Counted from the stretch's first letter, positions 47,242 to 57,265 are shown. The stretch: DNA of 64,000 nt from Rhodobacteraceae bacterium D3-12 (GCA_025916135.1 CP104793.1:2356001-2420000); one strand, 5' to 3'. A program made the numbers and translations. The notes: generated by a model from the sequence alone, not told the origin.

Positions 47242-48494
47242 TTGTCTTCCATAATCTCACGGTAATGCTTCCAGATTTCACGCGACGGAAGATCGTCGGT
47301 GGAATGACCAATCAAAAAGCCGTCTTCGTCCCTGCGCTCCCGGTGTTCCCCCCGCTTGAGAAACAGGTATTCCGGCTGGCGGATTTCCAAACCACGCTGG
47401 TTGCGCTCATACATTTCCGTATCGTCAGCCAACAGAAAACCCGCTGGCCCGACAGAGCCCATGGTTTGTTGTCTTAAACGTCTGTTGATGTCGGGCGCGC
47501 CCTTGAACTGGATCGCCGTCGAGTGCTGGATTGATTCATTAGCGGCAACCGGCTGGATCACAAATATCTGGATTTCAGCGATGAACAGATTCGGAAAGAT
47601 CATCGTATGGGGCGTCCCATCAATCATGATCTGGCGCGCATGATCCTCGCCATAGGCCTCGTTCATCTGGCCAACGTATTCCGGCAATCGTTCCGGTTTC
47701 GTCCCGAACCAGCTCAGCGGTTTGTCGCGGCGGCGAAACTCCGGGCGCGGATCCACTTCGACATGACCATTGCCAAAGCTGCGCGTCACCGCCACGGCAT
47801 CATTGCCATAAAGATCGCCAATCGCACTGTCAGAGACCGAGAAAATAGACGAATGCACAAAGGCCGGATGATACCCGTCACATTCATTTTCAAGGATAAA
47901 TTTCCAATTGGCCTTGGTGCGATGCTGAAGAAAACCTGCCGTGATCTCGATTTCTCCAGTCGGAGAATTGTCGCAAAGCTGGTCAATGCAGCGCTTGGCA
48001 CCGCCAAGGTGCTCTTCAATAGTCAGCCCCTCTGCGGCCATCGAGCCAAAGATAAAGCCACGATAGTTGGCGATCCGTGTCACCTTACCCAACCCCAGCT
48101 TCGACTTGTCCGTCCCCTCGTACCCCTCGGGAAAGGCATAGTTGATAAGGTCGCCGCTATTTGAGAACGTCCATGAATGATACGGGCAGGTAAAACGCGC
48201 ACGGTTGCCCTTCTCCTGCACGCAAACTGCATTTCCACGATGCGGGCAACGGTTCAACAGCAACTGGATTTCGCCCATCCGGTCACGCACCATCAAGACG
48301 GGCATCGGGCCGATAGACTTGGATACGAAATCATTGTCTTCGGGAATCTCGCTCTCATGCCCGATATAGACCCAAGTTTTGAACCAGATTTTTTCGACTT
48401 CTTCTTTAAAGATCGCCTCATCGTAATAAAGCGATCCATGCACCCGACCCGGCTGGATCAGTTTGTCCCAATTCGATTTGAAATCGCCGTCCAT
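47238..48494 (-). CDS. Rieske ring-hydroxylating dioxygenase, alpha subunit
   Basis: The catalytic large subunit, 418 residues. The Rieske [2Fe-2S] ligands are in CPHRGNAVC (Cys-x-His) and CPYHSWTF (Cys-x2-His). The mononuclear iron motif is in ECDGYHPAFVH, with a bridging Asp and two His. It would insert O2 into an aromatic or unsaturated ring using electrons delivered by a reductase. The start at 48494 has GAGGAT just upstream; 48551 would read through part of the promoter. First gene of the operon alpha, beta, enoyl-CoA hydratase, SDR. Operator F lies 64 bp upstream. No ferredoxin gene is seen nearby. The natural substrate is unknown. Confidence 0.93.
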   Translation of the reverse strand: MDGDFKSNWDKLIQPGRVHGSLYYDEAIFKEEVEKIWFKTWVYIGHESEIPEDNDFVSKSIGPMPVLMVRDRMGEIQLLLNRCPHRGNAVCVQEKGNRARFTCPYHSWTFSNSGDLINYAFPEGYEGTDKSKLGLGKVTRIANYRGFIFGSMAAEGLTIEEHLGGAKRCIDQLCDNSPTGEIEITAGFLQHRTKANWKFILENECDGYHPAFVHSSIFSVSDSAIGDLYGNDAVAVTRSFGNGHVEVDPRPEFRRRDKPLSWFGTKPERLPEYVGQMNEAYGEDHARQIMIDGTPHTMIFPNLFIAEIQIFVIQPVAANESIQHSTAIQFKGAPDINRRLRQQTMGSVGPAGFLLADDTEMYERNQRGLEIRQPEYLFLKRGEHRERRDEDGFLIGHSTDDLPSREIWKHYREIMEDK

Positions 48495-48557
48495 GGCATC
48501 CTCTTCCTGTCTGGGTTCCGTGAACCGGTCAGCCATGGTAGCACACCACAATTCTAA

Positions 48558-48573
48558 AACCGGACAACCATCT
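48558..48573 (-). promoter_or_regulatory. Proposed TetR-type operator F
   Basis: The minus strand reads AGATGGTTGTCCGGTT, 12 of 14 defined positions of AGACGGnCGnCCGGTT. It is located 64 bp upstream of the Rieske alpha-subunit start. Confidence 0.5.
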
Positions 48574-48626
48574 TTTTAATTACTCTCAAAACACAAGTCA
48601 AACGGAACGACCAAGAAATCCAAAAC

Positions 48627-49390
48627 TCAACGGCCCGAAAACTGCGGTTTTCGCTGTTCAAGAAAGGCAGCAACGCCTTCACGCGCGTCCGATGTACGGA
48701 ATACCTCCCCCTGAAGCCGCGCCTCCTGATCCAGTGCTGCATCCACAGACATATCCGAGCGCAGCATCTTTTTGGACCGAATCATCGCCTGCGTCGGCCC
48801 GGAACCAAGGCTCCCGGCGAGGTTCTCAAGCCTCTCCTCAAACGCCGCTTCGCAGGAGACTTCCGCGCATAGTCCCATCGCCAATGCCTCCTCTGCAGCA
48901 ATCTGTCTGCCGCAAAAAACAAGGTAAGCCGCGCGCTGATAGCCGACAGTCTCTCGCAGGAAAACATGTAGACCGGCATCGGCCATAATGCCAATTTTTA
49001 CATAAGGCGCAGAAAAAACTGCGGTTTCACAAGCCAAAATGATGTCACAGGCCGCCGCAATTCCAAGTCCCCCGCCGACACACGCGCCCTCTACGGCGGC
49101 GACAACAGGTTGCGGAAGATTCCTTATGGCTCGCAGAGCGAAATTCACGTTCTCGTCAATCAACGCAACGGCATCAATCTGATCTGGCACGATTCCGGCA
49201 ATATCGAAACCGGACGAGAAACAGCCCCCCTACCGCGCACTACCACAGCCCGGACATCGCCCGCCGCCGCCCTAAGCCCGGCCCGACCAAGCGCCTGCCA
49301 ATCTTCCGCCCGTAGCGCATTGCGTTTTTCGGGGCGATTTATCGTAATCCACGCAAGCCCCCCATCCTCTTTGTACTCGATGCCTGACAT
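48627..49390 (-). CDS. Enoyl-CoA hydratase, frameshifted
   Basis: Crotonase-fold protein of about 255 residues. The N-terminal part (LAWITINRPEKRNALRAEDW) is read from the ATG at 49390, which has GGGAAG upstream. Adding one C to the C6 run at 49225-49230 (plus strand) restores VVRGRGGCFSSGFDIAGIVP, which holds the first oxyanion-hole block. The remainder includes EGACVGGGLGIAAACD and APYVKIGIMADAG. It lies divergent from the acyl-CoA dehydrogenase gene with operator D between them. It would hydrate an enoyl-CoA in the pathway. Confidence 0.86.
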
Positions 49391-49407
49391 GTTCACTTCC
49401 CAAAATT

Positions 49408-49423
49408 AACCGGTCGTCCGTCT
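49408..49423 (-). promoter_or_regulatory. Proposed TetR-type operator D (best match)
   Basis: The minus strand reads AGACGGACGACCGGTT, matching all 14 defined positions of the dyad consensus. It sits 18 bp from the hydratase start and 73 bp from the acyl-CoA dehydrogenase start, in their shared divergent promoter. Confidence 0.6.
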
Positions 49424-49496
49424 GTTTTTTCTACCACCCCCTGCTCATCCGTGCAATCATTGCGGCGCAAACAGCTACAATCGGGAGGAGACCGAT

Positions 49497-50693
49497 ATGA
49501 ACAAGGCAAAAGACGGATGGACCAACGCAGCGGAAACAGAATTCTGGCTGACCGACCCAGAGTTCGTCACCGAAGATCTCATCATGCTGCGTGAACAGGT
49601 GCGCCGCTTTGTCGACAAAGAGATTATTCCAAACGCTGACCGCTGGGAAAACGATGGCAAAATCCCCCGCGAGGTGTTTCGCAAACTTGGATCCATTGGC
49701 CTACTCGGCATGCAACACGAAGAAAAATTCGGCGGCACGCAAATGGGCGCCCTCGCATCCGTCGTCTTTGGTGAAGAGCTTTCGCGCTCTTCATACGGCG
49801 GCGTCACCGCAGCCGTCACCGTTCACACCGACATGTCAGCCAGCCACATTACCCGCGTCGGCACCGAAGAACAAAAGGCCAAGTGGCTGCCCGATCTTAT
49901 CGCCGGCAAAGCGGTCTGCGCCATTGGCGTCACCGAAGCGGGCGCCGGATCGGACGTGGCGGGCATCCGGACCAAAGCGGTTAGGGACGGTGATGACTGG
50001 ATCATCAACGGCACAAAAATGTTCATCACAAACGCCGTTTACGGCGATGTAGTCATCCTCGCTGCGCGCACAGATGCCCCAGACAGCGGCTCGCGCGGGA
50101 TTTCGCTTTTCATCGTTCCGATCGACACGCCGGGCTTCACAGTGGCATCAAAGCTCGACAAGCACGGCTGGCTTTGTTCCGACACAGCAGAACTCGCATT
50201 CCAGGACATGCGCGTGCCGAACGCCAACCTGCTCGGAGCGGAAAACCGTGGTTTTCACGCGATCATGCAGGGTTTCGAGCAAGAGCGTTTGATGATCGGA
50301 GCGTTCTGCGCCGGCGAAGGCGCAAAGGCAATCGAATTGACGCTAGACTACGTGCGCACCCGGCGCGCTTTTGGCAAATCGTTGTGGGAACAACAGGCAA
50401 CCCGCCAACGCTTGGCGGATCTTGCTTCAAAAGTTGCCATGATCCGGGCGCTCACCTATCAGACCGCCGCCTCTAAGGACGCCGGCCGCCCGGTCAGCCG
50501 CGAAACCGCGATGATCAAATCGGTCGGCCCCGAAATCCTTCATGACGTGGTTCACGGCTGCCTCCAGCTTCACGGTGGCACCGGCTACATGCGCGGCACT
50601 CCGATCGAACGCATGGCCCGCGATGCGCGGATACTGCGCATTGGCGGCGGCGCCACCGAGGTGATGCTGGAAGAAGTCGCAAAACGAATGTGA
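49497..50693 (+). CDS. Acyl-CoA dehydrogenase
   Basis: A 398-residue flavoprotein. Signatures are AIGVTEAGAGSDVAGIRT (flavin loop), WIINGTKMFITNA, RRAFGKSLWEQQATRQRLAD, CLQLHGGTGYMRGTPIERMARDAR and the end RIGGGATEVMLEEVAK, where the Gly-rich turn and E are common in short- and medium-chain and aryl-type enzymes. It catalyses alpha,beta-dehydrogenation of an acyl-CoA with ETF as electron acceptor. The start has GGGAGGAG upstream. It is divergent from the hydratase gene and convergent with the flavin oxidoreductase gene. The two dehydrogenases of the island probably act on different intermediates. Confidence 0.93.
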   Translation: MNKAKDGWTNAAETEFWLTDPEFVTEDLIMLREQVRRFVDKEIIPNADRWENDGKIPREVFRKLGSIGLLGMQHEEKFGGTQMGALASVVFGEELSRSSYGGVTAAVTVHTDMSASHITRVGTEEQKAKWLPDLIAGKAVCAIGVTEAGAGSDVAGIRTKAVRDGDDWIINGTKMFITNAVYGDVVILAARTDAPDSGSRGISLFIVPIDTPGFTVASKLDKHGWLCSDTAELAFQDMRVPNANLLGAENRGFHAIMQGFEQERLMIGAFCAGEGAKAIELTLDYVRTRRAFGKSLWEQQATRQRLADLASKVAMIRALTYQTAASKDAGRPVSRETAMIKSVGPEILHDVVHGCLQLHGGTGYMRGTPIERMARDARILRIGGGATEVMLEEVAKRM

Positions 50694-50703
50694 CAACGGC
50701 GGG

Positions 50704-52032
50704 TTAGGCCGTCGGCTCACGATGGTCTAACCGCTCCAACGCCTGCCCAACGGCGACTTTGGCCGAGACAGCACAGGCTTGCGTGCCGCCATTGCCATAA
50801 TCCTTGACCGCATCGCCGACACACCACAATCCGGCCACTGGTGTCGACACATCCATGTCGTATCCGGCGCCCGTCCTTTGCGCGGGCCAGTCATCACGCA
50901 TCACGCGTGTTGAAAGCATCTTTACCTTATCGTCGAAACCTGGAAACTGTTCACGCAGGTCGTCAAGGCCAAGCGCAAGCTCGGCCTCGCTATCAAAATC
51001 GGCTACGGCAGGCCGGGGGACCGCATAGGCCACATATTGATGCCACCCTTCCGGAGCCAACTCGGGGCAGGTCGCGGTCAGATTGGCGATATTGCACAAC
51101 CGTCCATTCCTAGTTTTCCCGAATGTCATAATGCCCGGACAGCCCTGCATCAAATCTTCGCGCGCGGCAAAATTATATACTATGTTCGCCGCCGGCTTCA
51201 GGACATCCTGCGTCTTGCCAACATACTCCGCGCCAAGCTCGCCCTCGCCAACCAACCCGACAAGAGCCCTCGGACCGCCATTGAAAATGATTGTTTGCGC
51301 CTCGACCCGAACCTTCGTTCCGTCCTCGCGCTCGATCAACACGGCACGCACGCGACCGTCCGTCACTTCGATCTTTTCAGCAGGACTGGATAGCCAGACC
51401 TCACCGCCCAACCGCTCGACCGCATCGGCCAATGCCTGCCACGCGCCGCCGGTGCCCTCGGGGTGGAACCCGAACTTCTTGAACGCGCCCTTCTGGGTGA
51501 AATATGTCAAAAACGCCCGCGCCGGAATTTCATTGGCATTCATCGCAAAAATCGCCGCACAGAGATTGCGAAAAACGGCATGAACCGTTTCGTTCTTGGT
51601 GTAACGCCGCAGCCAGTCCTCTGTTGATTCCCGCCCATCAGGAAGGTTCCCACCACGCGCCTTTGCAAATTGGTCCAACACGCGCGATGCCTGTTTGGTC
51701 AACCCATTCAACAAAAATCCCAGTCCGCCTCTCCGCACGTCAACGACCTTGCGGTCGATAAAGAACACAGTTGCAGGCTCCGGCTCGCGAATATCCAGCG
51801 TTGCACCGCAAAGCTCGTAGGTCTCCTCGAACTCCGCCCCCGGCTCCAGAGCGATCGCACCAATGTTAACCTTGTGACCTTCAATGATTTCGGTGCCGGC
51901 CCGACCTCCAAGATAGTCGTGATCATCAATCAACAACGTCCGCTGCCCCGCAGCGGCAAGCCGCGCCGCCGCATGACACCCGCCTGCCCCGGCCCCGATC
52001 ACCACTGCGTCAAAATTCAAAGTCTCGATCAT
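50704..52032 (-). CDS. FAD-dependent oxidoreductase, phytoene desaturase/amine oxidase-like
   Basis: A 442-residue protein with an N-terminal FAD-binding Rossmann fold: AVVIGAGAGGCHAAARLAAAG, then DDHDYLGGRAGTE (the RxG-like block of the GG-doublet family) and the C-terminal FAD block LWCVGDAVKDYGNGGTQA. It resembles carotenoid-desaturase-like proteins of unknown substrate. It probably dehydrogenates or isomerises a ring or polyene intermediate. It follows the CaiB-like gene on the minus strand with a 38-bp gap and so probably shares operator C. Convergent with the dehydrogenase gene, 10 bp apart. Confidence 0.85.
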   Translation of the reverse strand: MIETLNFDAVVIGAGAGGCHAAARLAAAGQRTLLIDDHDYLGGRAGTEIIEGHKVNIGAIALEPGAEFEETYELCGATLDIREPEPATVFFIDRKVVDVRRGGLGFLLNGLTKQASRVLDQFAKARGGNLPDGRESTEDWLRRYTKNETVHAVFRNLCAAIFAMNANEIPARAFLTYFTQKGAFKKFGFHPEGTGGAWQALADAVERLGGEVWLSSPAEKIEVTDGRVRAVLIEREDGTKVRVEAQTIIFNGGPRALVGLVGEGELGAEYVGKTQDVLKPAANIVYNFAAREDLMQGCPGIMTFGKTRNGRLCNIANLTATCPELAPEGWHQYVAYAVPRPAVADFDSEAELALGLDDLREQFPGFDDKVKMLSTRVMRDDWPAQRTGAGYDMDVSTPVAGLWCVGDAVKDYGNGGTQACAVSAKVAVGQALERLDHREPTA

Positions 52033-52070
52033 TGCGTTCTCTCCTATATGTATTTGGCTTTATTATGTAT

Positions 52071-53203
52071 TTAGGTCAGCGTGCCATCTGCCCGCATCTT
52101 CGCGATGTCTTCTTCCGAATAACCGGCAGCCATCAAAACCTCGCGGCTGTCCGACCCCGGAGCCGAAGGGCCGCTCACCGGCCCCGCCGGCGTGCGGTCA
52201 AACCGGGGCGCGGGTCGCGGCTGCAAAACACCGTCTTGACGGAAGAAGATGCCCCGCGCACGATTGTGCGGGTGCGCTTCGACCTCATCCAGCGTCAAAA
52301 CCGGCGCAACACATGCGTCGCTGTCGGCAAAAACCTCAACCCATTCGTCGCGCGTTCGACTCTTGAAAACCGTGGCATATCCCGCCGCAAGACTCGGCCA
52401 CATGGCCTTGTCGTTCTGCTCTTTCGGGCCGACATGCTCCAACCCCGCCCTCTCGCAAAGCTCAGCAAAAAACTGCGGCTCGATCGGCCCCACCGACAGC
52501 CACTTGCCGTCCGAAGTTTCATAGCAACGGTAATAGGGCGCGCCACCGTCCAACATGTTGTGTTCGCGCTGCGTATCCCAGATGCCGTGCTCTAAAAGCT
52601 GGAAGAACACCCCCATCATAGCGGGGAACCCCGTCAACAATGGCAGCATCCACAACCTGCCCTTTGCCGGAGTGCTGTCGTTCCAATAAAGCAGACAGCA
52701 CACCAAAAATCAGAAACATCGTCCCGCCGCCATAGTCCGCTACCAGATTGAGCGGAGGCATCGGCACCCCGTCCTTCGGCCCCATCGCGGCAAGGGCACC
52801 GGATAGCGACATATAGTTAATGTCATGTCCCGCCCGCATCGCCAACGGCCCGGTTTGCCCCCACCCTGTCATCCGGCCAAAGACAAGTCCGGGATTGCGC
52901 GCATGACAGACCTCGGCCCCAACCCCAGCTTCTCCATCACTCCGGGCCGGAACCCTTCTATGACCACGTCCGCACTCTCGATCAAACGAAGCGCCGCTTC
53001 ACGCCCCGCTTCCGCTTTGAGGTTAAGAGCGACCGAACGCTTGTTGCGTCGGTTTACCGCCGCCTGGTCTTCGGCCCCGATGCACGATCAATCACAACCA
53101 CCTGCGCCCCAAGGTCGGCCATCAATTGCCCTGCAAGCGGACATGGCCCAAGGCCCGCCATCTCGACGATTCTCAGGTGCGAAAGCGGTCCAGTCGCGGT
53201 CAT
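52071..53203 (-). CDS. CaiB/BaiF-type (class III) CoA-transferase, three frameshifts
   Basis: The family moves CoA between acids through an aspartyl-CoA intermediate. N-terminal part: [27 protein letters not shown]. Middle: [45 protein letters not shown] and [12 protein letters not shown] (catalytic Asp in GHDINY). C-terminal: [14 protein letters not shown] to the end. Three single-base corrections are needed to join them: one C added at 53075-53078, one C added at 52917-52920, and one G removed at 52623-52626 (plus-strand runs). The result is about 377 residues, the normal length. The start at 53203 has GGAGAAG before it. Three breaks in one gene leave real decay possible, but the restored sequence is intact. 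Confidence 0.83.
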
Positions 53204-53252
53204 TTGCTTCTCCATGCGGTTTGCCAGCTCATTGACTGGGATTAATTTATTA

Positions 53253-53268
53253 AGACGGCTGTCCGGTT
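53253..53268 (+). promoter_or_regulatory. Proposed TetR-type operator C
   Basis: AGACGGCTGTCCGGTT matches 13 of 14 defined positions of the dyad. It lies 50 bp upstream of the CaiB-like gene start (minus strand). Confidence 0.6.
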
Positions 53269-53627
53269 TTAATACACGTTGCAATTCAATGCAATCCGAA
53301 TCGCCACTTGCGCCCCTACCCTGCGCCCCACACAGGAAATCCGTCGCTTGGCAGCCTCGCCTCACAACCAACTTCAGGCAGGCACTCATGCACAAATAAT
53401 TTGCTTCTTTTGCAGTTTTTCTTACGTAAACCCGATGCACGCGGCGTTGCAACGCCACGAAAATCCAACAAAGATTCATTTCACGCAAATCATTGTGCGG
53501 CGTCACTTGCCAAGACGGCCTCAGTCGGCTTATAAAAAATAAACCGGTCACACGGACTGCAATTGAACGTGCCTAGATCACGCCATCACATGCAATCCCG
53601 CCCGGGAGGGACGAGAGGAGAACACAT
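53269..53627. other. Promoter region of the Liv-type transporter operon
   Basis: About 360 bp without a gene. AACCGGTCACACGGAC at 53542-53557 keeps only one half of the island operator. AAGACGG and CAGTCGGCTT at 53513-53530 form a looser version. The transporter promoter should lie between these and the ribosome site at 53612-53620. Confidence 0.35.
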
Positions 53628-53681
53628 ATGCACCAAGCGACCAAAGCCAGGGCTGATCGAACAATGGGGCGACGCATCTGA
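53628..53681 (+). CDS. 17-codon leader peptide coupled to the LivF-type gene
   Basis: A strong GAGAGGAGA ribosome site precedes ATG 53628. The frame encodes MHQATKARADRTMGRRI and stops at TGA, whose A is the first base of the transporter-ATPase ATG (TGATG). The downstream gene has no Shine-Dalgarno of its own, so it would be translated by re-initiation. Alternatively the leader is the true N-terminus and another single-base error separates it. Confidence 0.45.
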   Translation: MHQATKARADRTMGRRI

Positions 53682-54520
53682 TGCCCGCCGCCGTTGCCGA
53701 CAATCCCCCCTTGCCATCCAAACCGCTGCTAGAACTTCGGAACGTGCAGATCGTTTACGACAGCGCAATCGAGGCCGTGCGCGACGTGTCCCTGTCCGTT
53801 CCAGAAGGCAGCGTCATTGCCCTGCTCGGCTCAAACGGCGCGGGCAAATCCTCACTTCTCAAGGCCGCGACCGGATCGCTACACCGCGAAGAAGGTGAAA
53901 TCGAAAAAGGCTCGGTCTACTACGATGGTCGCGATATCGGATCTGCGCGCACAGAAGACATCGTGCGCGGCGGCCTCGTGCTTGTGCCCGAAGGCCGCAT
54001 GCTGTTCGCCAATCTCACCGTTGACGAAAACCTGACAATGGGCGCGCATCTTCAAAGTACGTCGCGCATGAAAACGCTACGCGAAGCCGTCTTTGACCTT
54101 TTCCCCAAACTACGCGACCGACGTTCACAGATCTCGGGCTACCTGTCCGGCGGAGAGCAGCAAATGGTCGCGGTCGGGCGCGCCTTAATGGCCGAACCCC
54201 GGCTGCTGGTGCTTGACGAACCTTCGCTCGGGCTCGCGCCACTCATTATCGACGGGATCTACGAAACCATTGCCCGAATGCGGCGGGAACTTAACATGAC
54301 AATTCTGCTGGTCGAACAAAATGCGACCCAGGCAATGGAAATCGCAGACTACGTTTACATCATGGAAAACGGGCGCATCGTGCTTGACGGTCCATCCGAA
54401 AAGATGCGCTCCAACCTTGATGTGCAGGAATACTATCTCGGCTTCTCTGGCACTGACGGAGACCGGAAGAGCTTTCGAGACATAAAGCACTACAAGCGCC
54501 GCAAACGGTGGCTGTCATGA
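53681..54520 (+). CDS. Branched-chain-amino-acid-type ABC transporter ATPase (LivF-like)
   Basis: A 279-residue ATPase with Walker A GSNGAGKSS, signature LSGGEQQM, Walker B LLVLDEPSLGLAP and a switch His replaced by the common LivF pattern ILLVEQN. LivF proteins are usually about 235 residues; this one has a 20-residue N-terminal extension and a basic tail (HYKRRKRWLS). It energises uptake by the LivH/LivM-like permease encoded downstream. Its stop overlaps the LivG-type ATG by 4 bp. In this context the ligand is probably the carboxylic acid degraded by the island rather than an amino acid. Confidence 0.9.
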   Translation: MPAAVADNPPLPSKPLLELRNVQIVYDSAIEAVRDVSLSVPEGSVIALLGSNGAGKSSLLKAATGSLHREEGEIEKGSVYYDGRDIGSARTEDIVRGGLVLVPEGRMLFANLTVDENLTMGAHLQSTSRMKTLREAVFDLFPKLRDRRSQISGYLSGGEQQMVAVGRALMAEPRLLVLDEPSLGLAPLIIDGIYETIARMRRELNMTILLVEQNATQAMEIADYVYIMENGRIVLDGPSEKMRSNLDVQEYYLGFSGTDGDRKSFRDIKHYKRRKRWLS

Positions 54521-55326
54521 GCAAGGGCTTGCTTCAACTGACGAATGTCACCCGGCGGTTCGGCGGAATTACCGCTGTCAACGACGTCACTCTCCACGTC
54601 AACGAGAAAGAGATCGTTTCGATCATCGGTCCCAATGGCGCGGGCAAAACGACGCTGTTTAACCTGATCTCGGGCGTACTGCCTGTTTCATCCGGCCGGA
54701 TCGAGGTCCAGGGGCAAAACCTGGCTCGCGTTCCCGGTCACAAGTATGCTCAGAAGGGGATCGGCCGCACGTTCCAGAACCTTGCGCTGTTCAAACATGG
54801 CACCGTTGTCGAAAACCTGCTGGTCGGTTGCCATTGGCAGATGAAAACCTCAGTTCTGGAAGCCACCTTGCACTTCGGTCGCGCACGTCGCGAGGAAATC
54901 CGCTTTCGCGAAAAGGTTGAGCAAATTGTTGATTTCCTTGAAATCGAACACATTCGCGACGCCACCGTTGGCACCCTTCCCTATGGCCTTCAGAAACGTG
55001 TCGAATTGGGACGCGCTCTGGCGACCTCTCCCAAGGTGTTGCTGCTCGATGAAATCGTCGCAGGCATGAACCAGGAAGAAACCGAAGACATCGCGCGCTT
55101 CATTCTGGACACGCGCGACGAACTGGGCATGGCTATCCTGCTGATCGAACACGACATGCATCTGGTCATGGACATATCAGATCGCGTTCACGTGCTGAAT
55201 TTCGGCAGCACCATCACCGAAGGGTTGCCCGACGAGGTTCGCAACCATCCCGGCGTGATCGAAGCCTACCTCGGTCATCAAGACGCCAACGCCCCGGCCA
55301 CCCAGCCTCGCGGAGCCCTAGCATGA
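54517..55326 (+). CDS. Branched-chain-amino-acid-type ABC transporter ATPase (LivG-like)
   Basis: A 269-residue ATPase with Walker A GPNGAGKTT, Q-loop in GRTFQNLALF, signature LPYGLQKRVE (LPYG replaces LSGGQ, as in the LivG family) and Walker B VLLLDEIVAGMN. The last residues IEAYLGHQD are typical of the family. The start at 54517 overlaps the LivF-type stop; the GTG at 54508 is less likely. It pairs with the LivF-like ATPase. Confidence 0.92.
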   Translation: MSKGLLQLTNVTRRFGGITAVNDVTLHVNEKEIVSIIGPNGAGKTTLFNLISGVLPVSSGRIEVQGQNLARVPGHKYAQKGIGRTFQNLALFKHGTVVENLLVGCHWQMKTSVLEATLHFGRARREEIRFREKVEQIVDFLEIEHIRDATVGTLPYGLQKRVELGRALATSPKVLLLDEIVAGMNQEETEDIARFILDTRDELGMAILLIEHDMHLVMDISDRVHVLNFGSTITEGLPDEVRNHPGVIEAYLGHQDANAPATQPRGALA

Positions 55327-57265
55327 ACGATTTGACTTCTGTCCCCAAGCAAGACCTCGCAGAGCTGTTCAACCCCTCCGCGCAACGGTTGCCCAAAGAT
55401 CTGGACCCTTTCAAGGTCGAAAACCTCAAGACTGGAACCGGCACACTGCCGCGACTGCTGCGTGAACACGCGAAACGCCACGGCGATCAACTGGCCTTGC
55501 GCGAAAAGGATCTCGGTGTCTGGCGGCGCTATGACTGGGCCCACTACTACAGCCAAGCGCGCCGCTTCGCTTTTGCACTGTTGTCGATCGGAGTCAAACG
55601 GGGTGATCGCATCATCATCGCTTCGGAAAACACACCCGAGTGGTATTACTCAGACCTTGGCGCCGAATTGATCGGTGCAATTCCGGTCGGCATCTACCCG
55701 ACGAACCCCTGGCCGGAACTGCAGTACATTGTCCGCCACTCTGCCGCCCGGCTTGCCGTTTGCGGAGATCAGGAACAAACCGACAAGGTGTTCGACGCCC
55801 AAGCAAACGAGGGCGGATTGCCAGAGCTCGAGCATGTGCTCTGCGTCGATATGAAAGGAATGCGGGACTACGTAGAGCCCCACCTGTCATCCTTTGAAGA
55901 CTTCCTCGAAAAGGGCGATTCCTACGCGGCAAGTCTGCCCGACGCCGAAGCCCTGTTAAGCGAAATGATCAACGAAACGTCGCCCGACGATGTCGCGCTG
56001 ATGGTTTACACCTCCGGCACGACCGGACCGCCCAAAGGGGCGATGCTCACCCACCGCAACATCATCTACGCCACGTATAACTATGCGCGCGCAGTTGGTG
56101 CGGACAAGCACCAGATCAACGCCGTTGGTTACCTGCCACTCTGCCATGCCGCCGAGCGATGCTATTCTATGGCGATGCTGCTTTGTGTCGGCGGCACGGT
56201 CAGCTTCGCAGAGAGCATCGACACCGTGAACGAAAACGTGCGCGAGATTGCACCGTCTTTTATGGTCGGTGTCCCCCGGATTTGGGAAAAGATGAAGGAA
56301 GGGTTTGAATTCCGGCTCAAGGAATCCGGCCCGATCCAAAAGCGTCTGGCGGGCTGGCTGTTCAAGAAAGGGCGCGCCCTTGACGACCGCCGACAAGCCG
56401 CAGATGGCAAACTATCGGCAGGCGGACGCCTCCAGGCGTTCCTCCTCCACTGGCTTTTGTTCCGCAACATCCAACGCTTCATGGGGCTGGACCGGACTTA
56501 CCATCGGCTCTGCGCCGGTGCGGCGGTATCGCCCGAAACGATCCGCTTTTTCTCCGTCATCGGAATGCCACTCAGCCAAGGGTATGGCATGACCGAAGTC
56601 GCGGGCTGCGTCTTCATCCAGAGCGACGAATTCTTTCGTTTGGGGGGTGCGGTCTGGCGATTGACGGAACCACTTATGACATTGCCGAAGACGGCGAGAT
56701 AAGCATCGGTGGTCCCGCAGTCTTCAAAGGTTACTTCCGCGACCGTGACGCAACCGAGAAGACAATGCTTAACGGCATGCTCTTGTCCGGTGATATCGTC
56801 GACGTCTTCGACAATGGCGAAATCTCCGTCATTGACCGTAAAAAGGCGATCATCATCACCTCCGGCGGCAAAAACATCGCGCCCTCCGAGATAGAGAACT
56901 CGCTCAAGGACAGCCCCTATATCAAGGAAGTCATCGTAACAGGAGACGGGCGCAAATACCTCGGTGCTCTTATTGTGATCGATTTCGACAATGTCGGGCT
57001 TTGGGCCTCGGATATGGACCTATCCTATACAACCTACAAATCCCTGTCGGCCCTGCCCCAAGTCCGCGACCTCGTGCAGGGGATCGTCGACGAAACCAAC
57101 TCACGTTTTGCGCGGGTCGAGAATATTCGCAAATTTGTCATCCTGGACAAGGAACTAGATCACGACGACGGCGAATTGACGGCAACCCAAAAGGTCCGCC
57201 GATCGGTTATCGACACTAAATTTGCCCGTGAACTGGAAATCATCTACGGAAAGGCGCCGGAATGA
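55323..57265 (+). CDS. AMP-forming long-chain acyl-CoA synthetase (FadD15-like), one frameshift
   Basis: It activates a carboxylic acid to its CoA thioester with ATP. P-loop motif MVYTSGTTGPPKGAML and the motif QGYGMTEVAG are in the first frame. Adding one G to the G6 run at 56642-56647 continues it as FRLGGCGLAIDGTTYDIAEDG, then FKGYFRDRDATEK, SGDIVDVFDNGEISVIDRKK and TSGGKNIAPSEIE. Total about 647 residues, as expected for FadD15/FAA-like enzymes. It lies inside the Liv-type operon with 4-bp overlaps on both sides, so transport and activation are tied. The substrate is not known, but it may be an aromatic or alicyclic acid. Confidence 0.9.
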
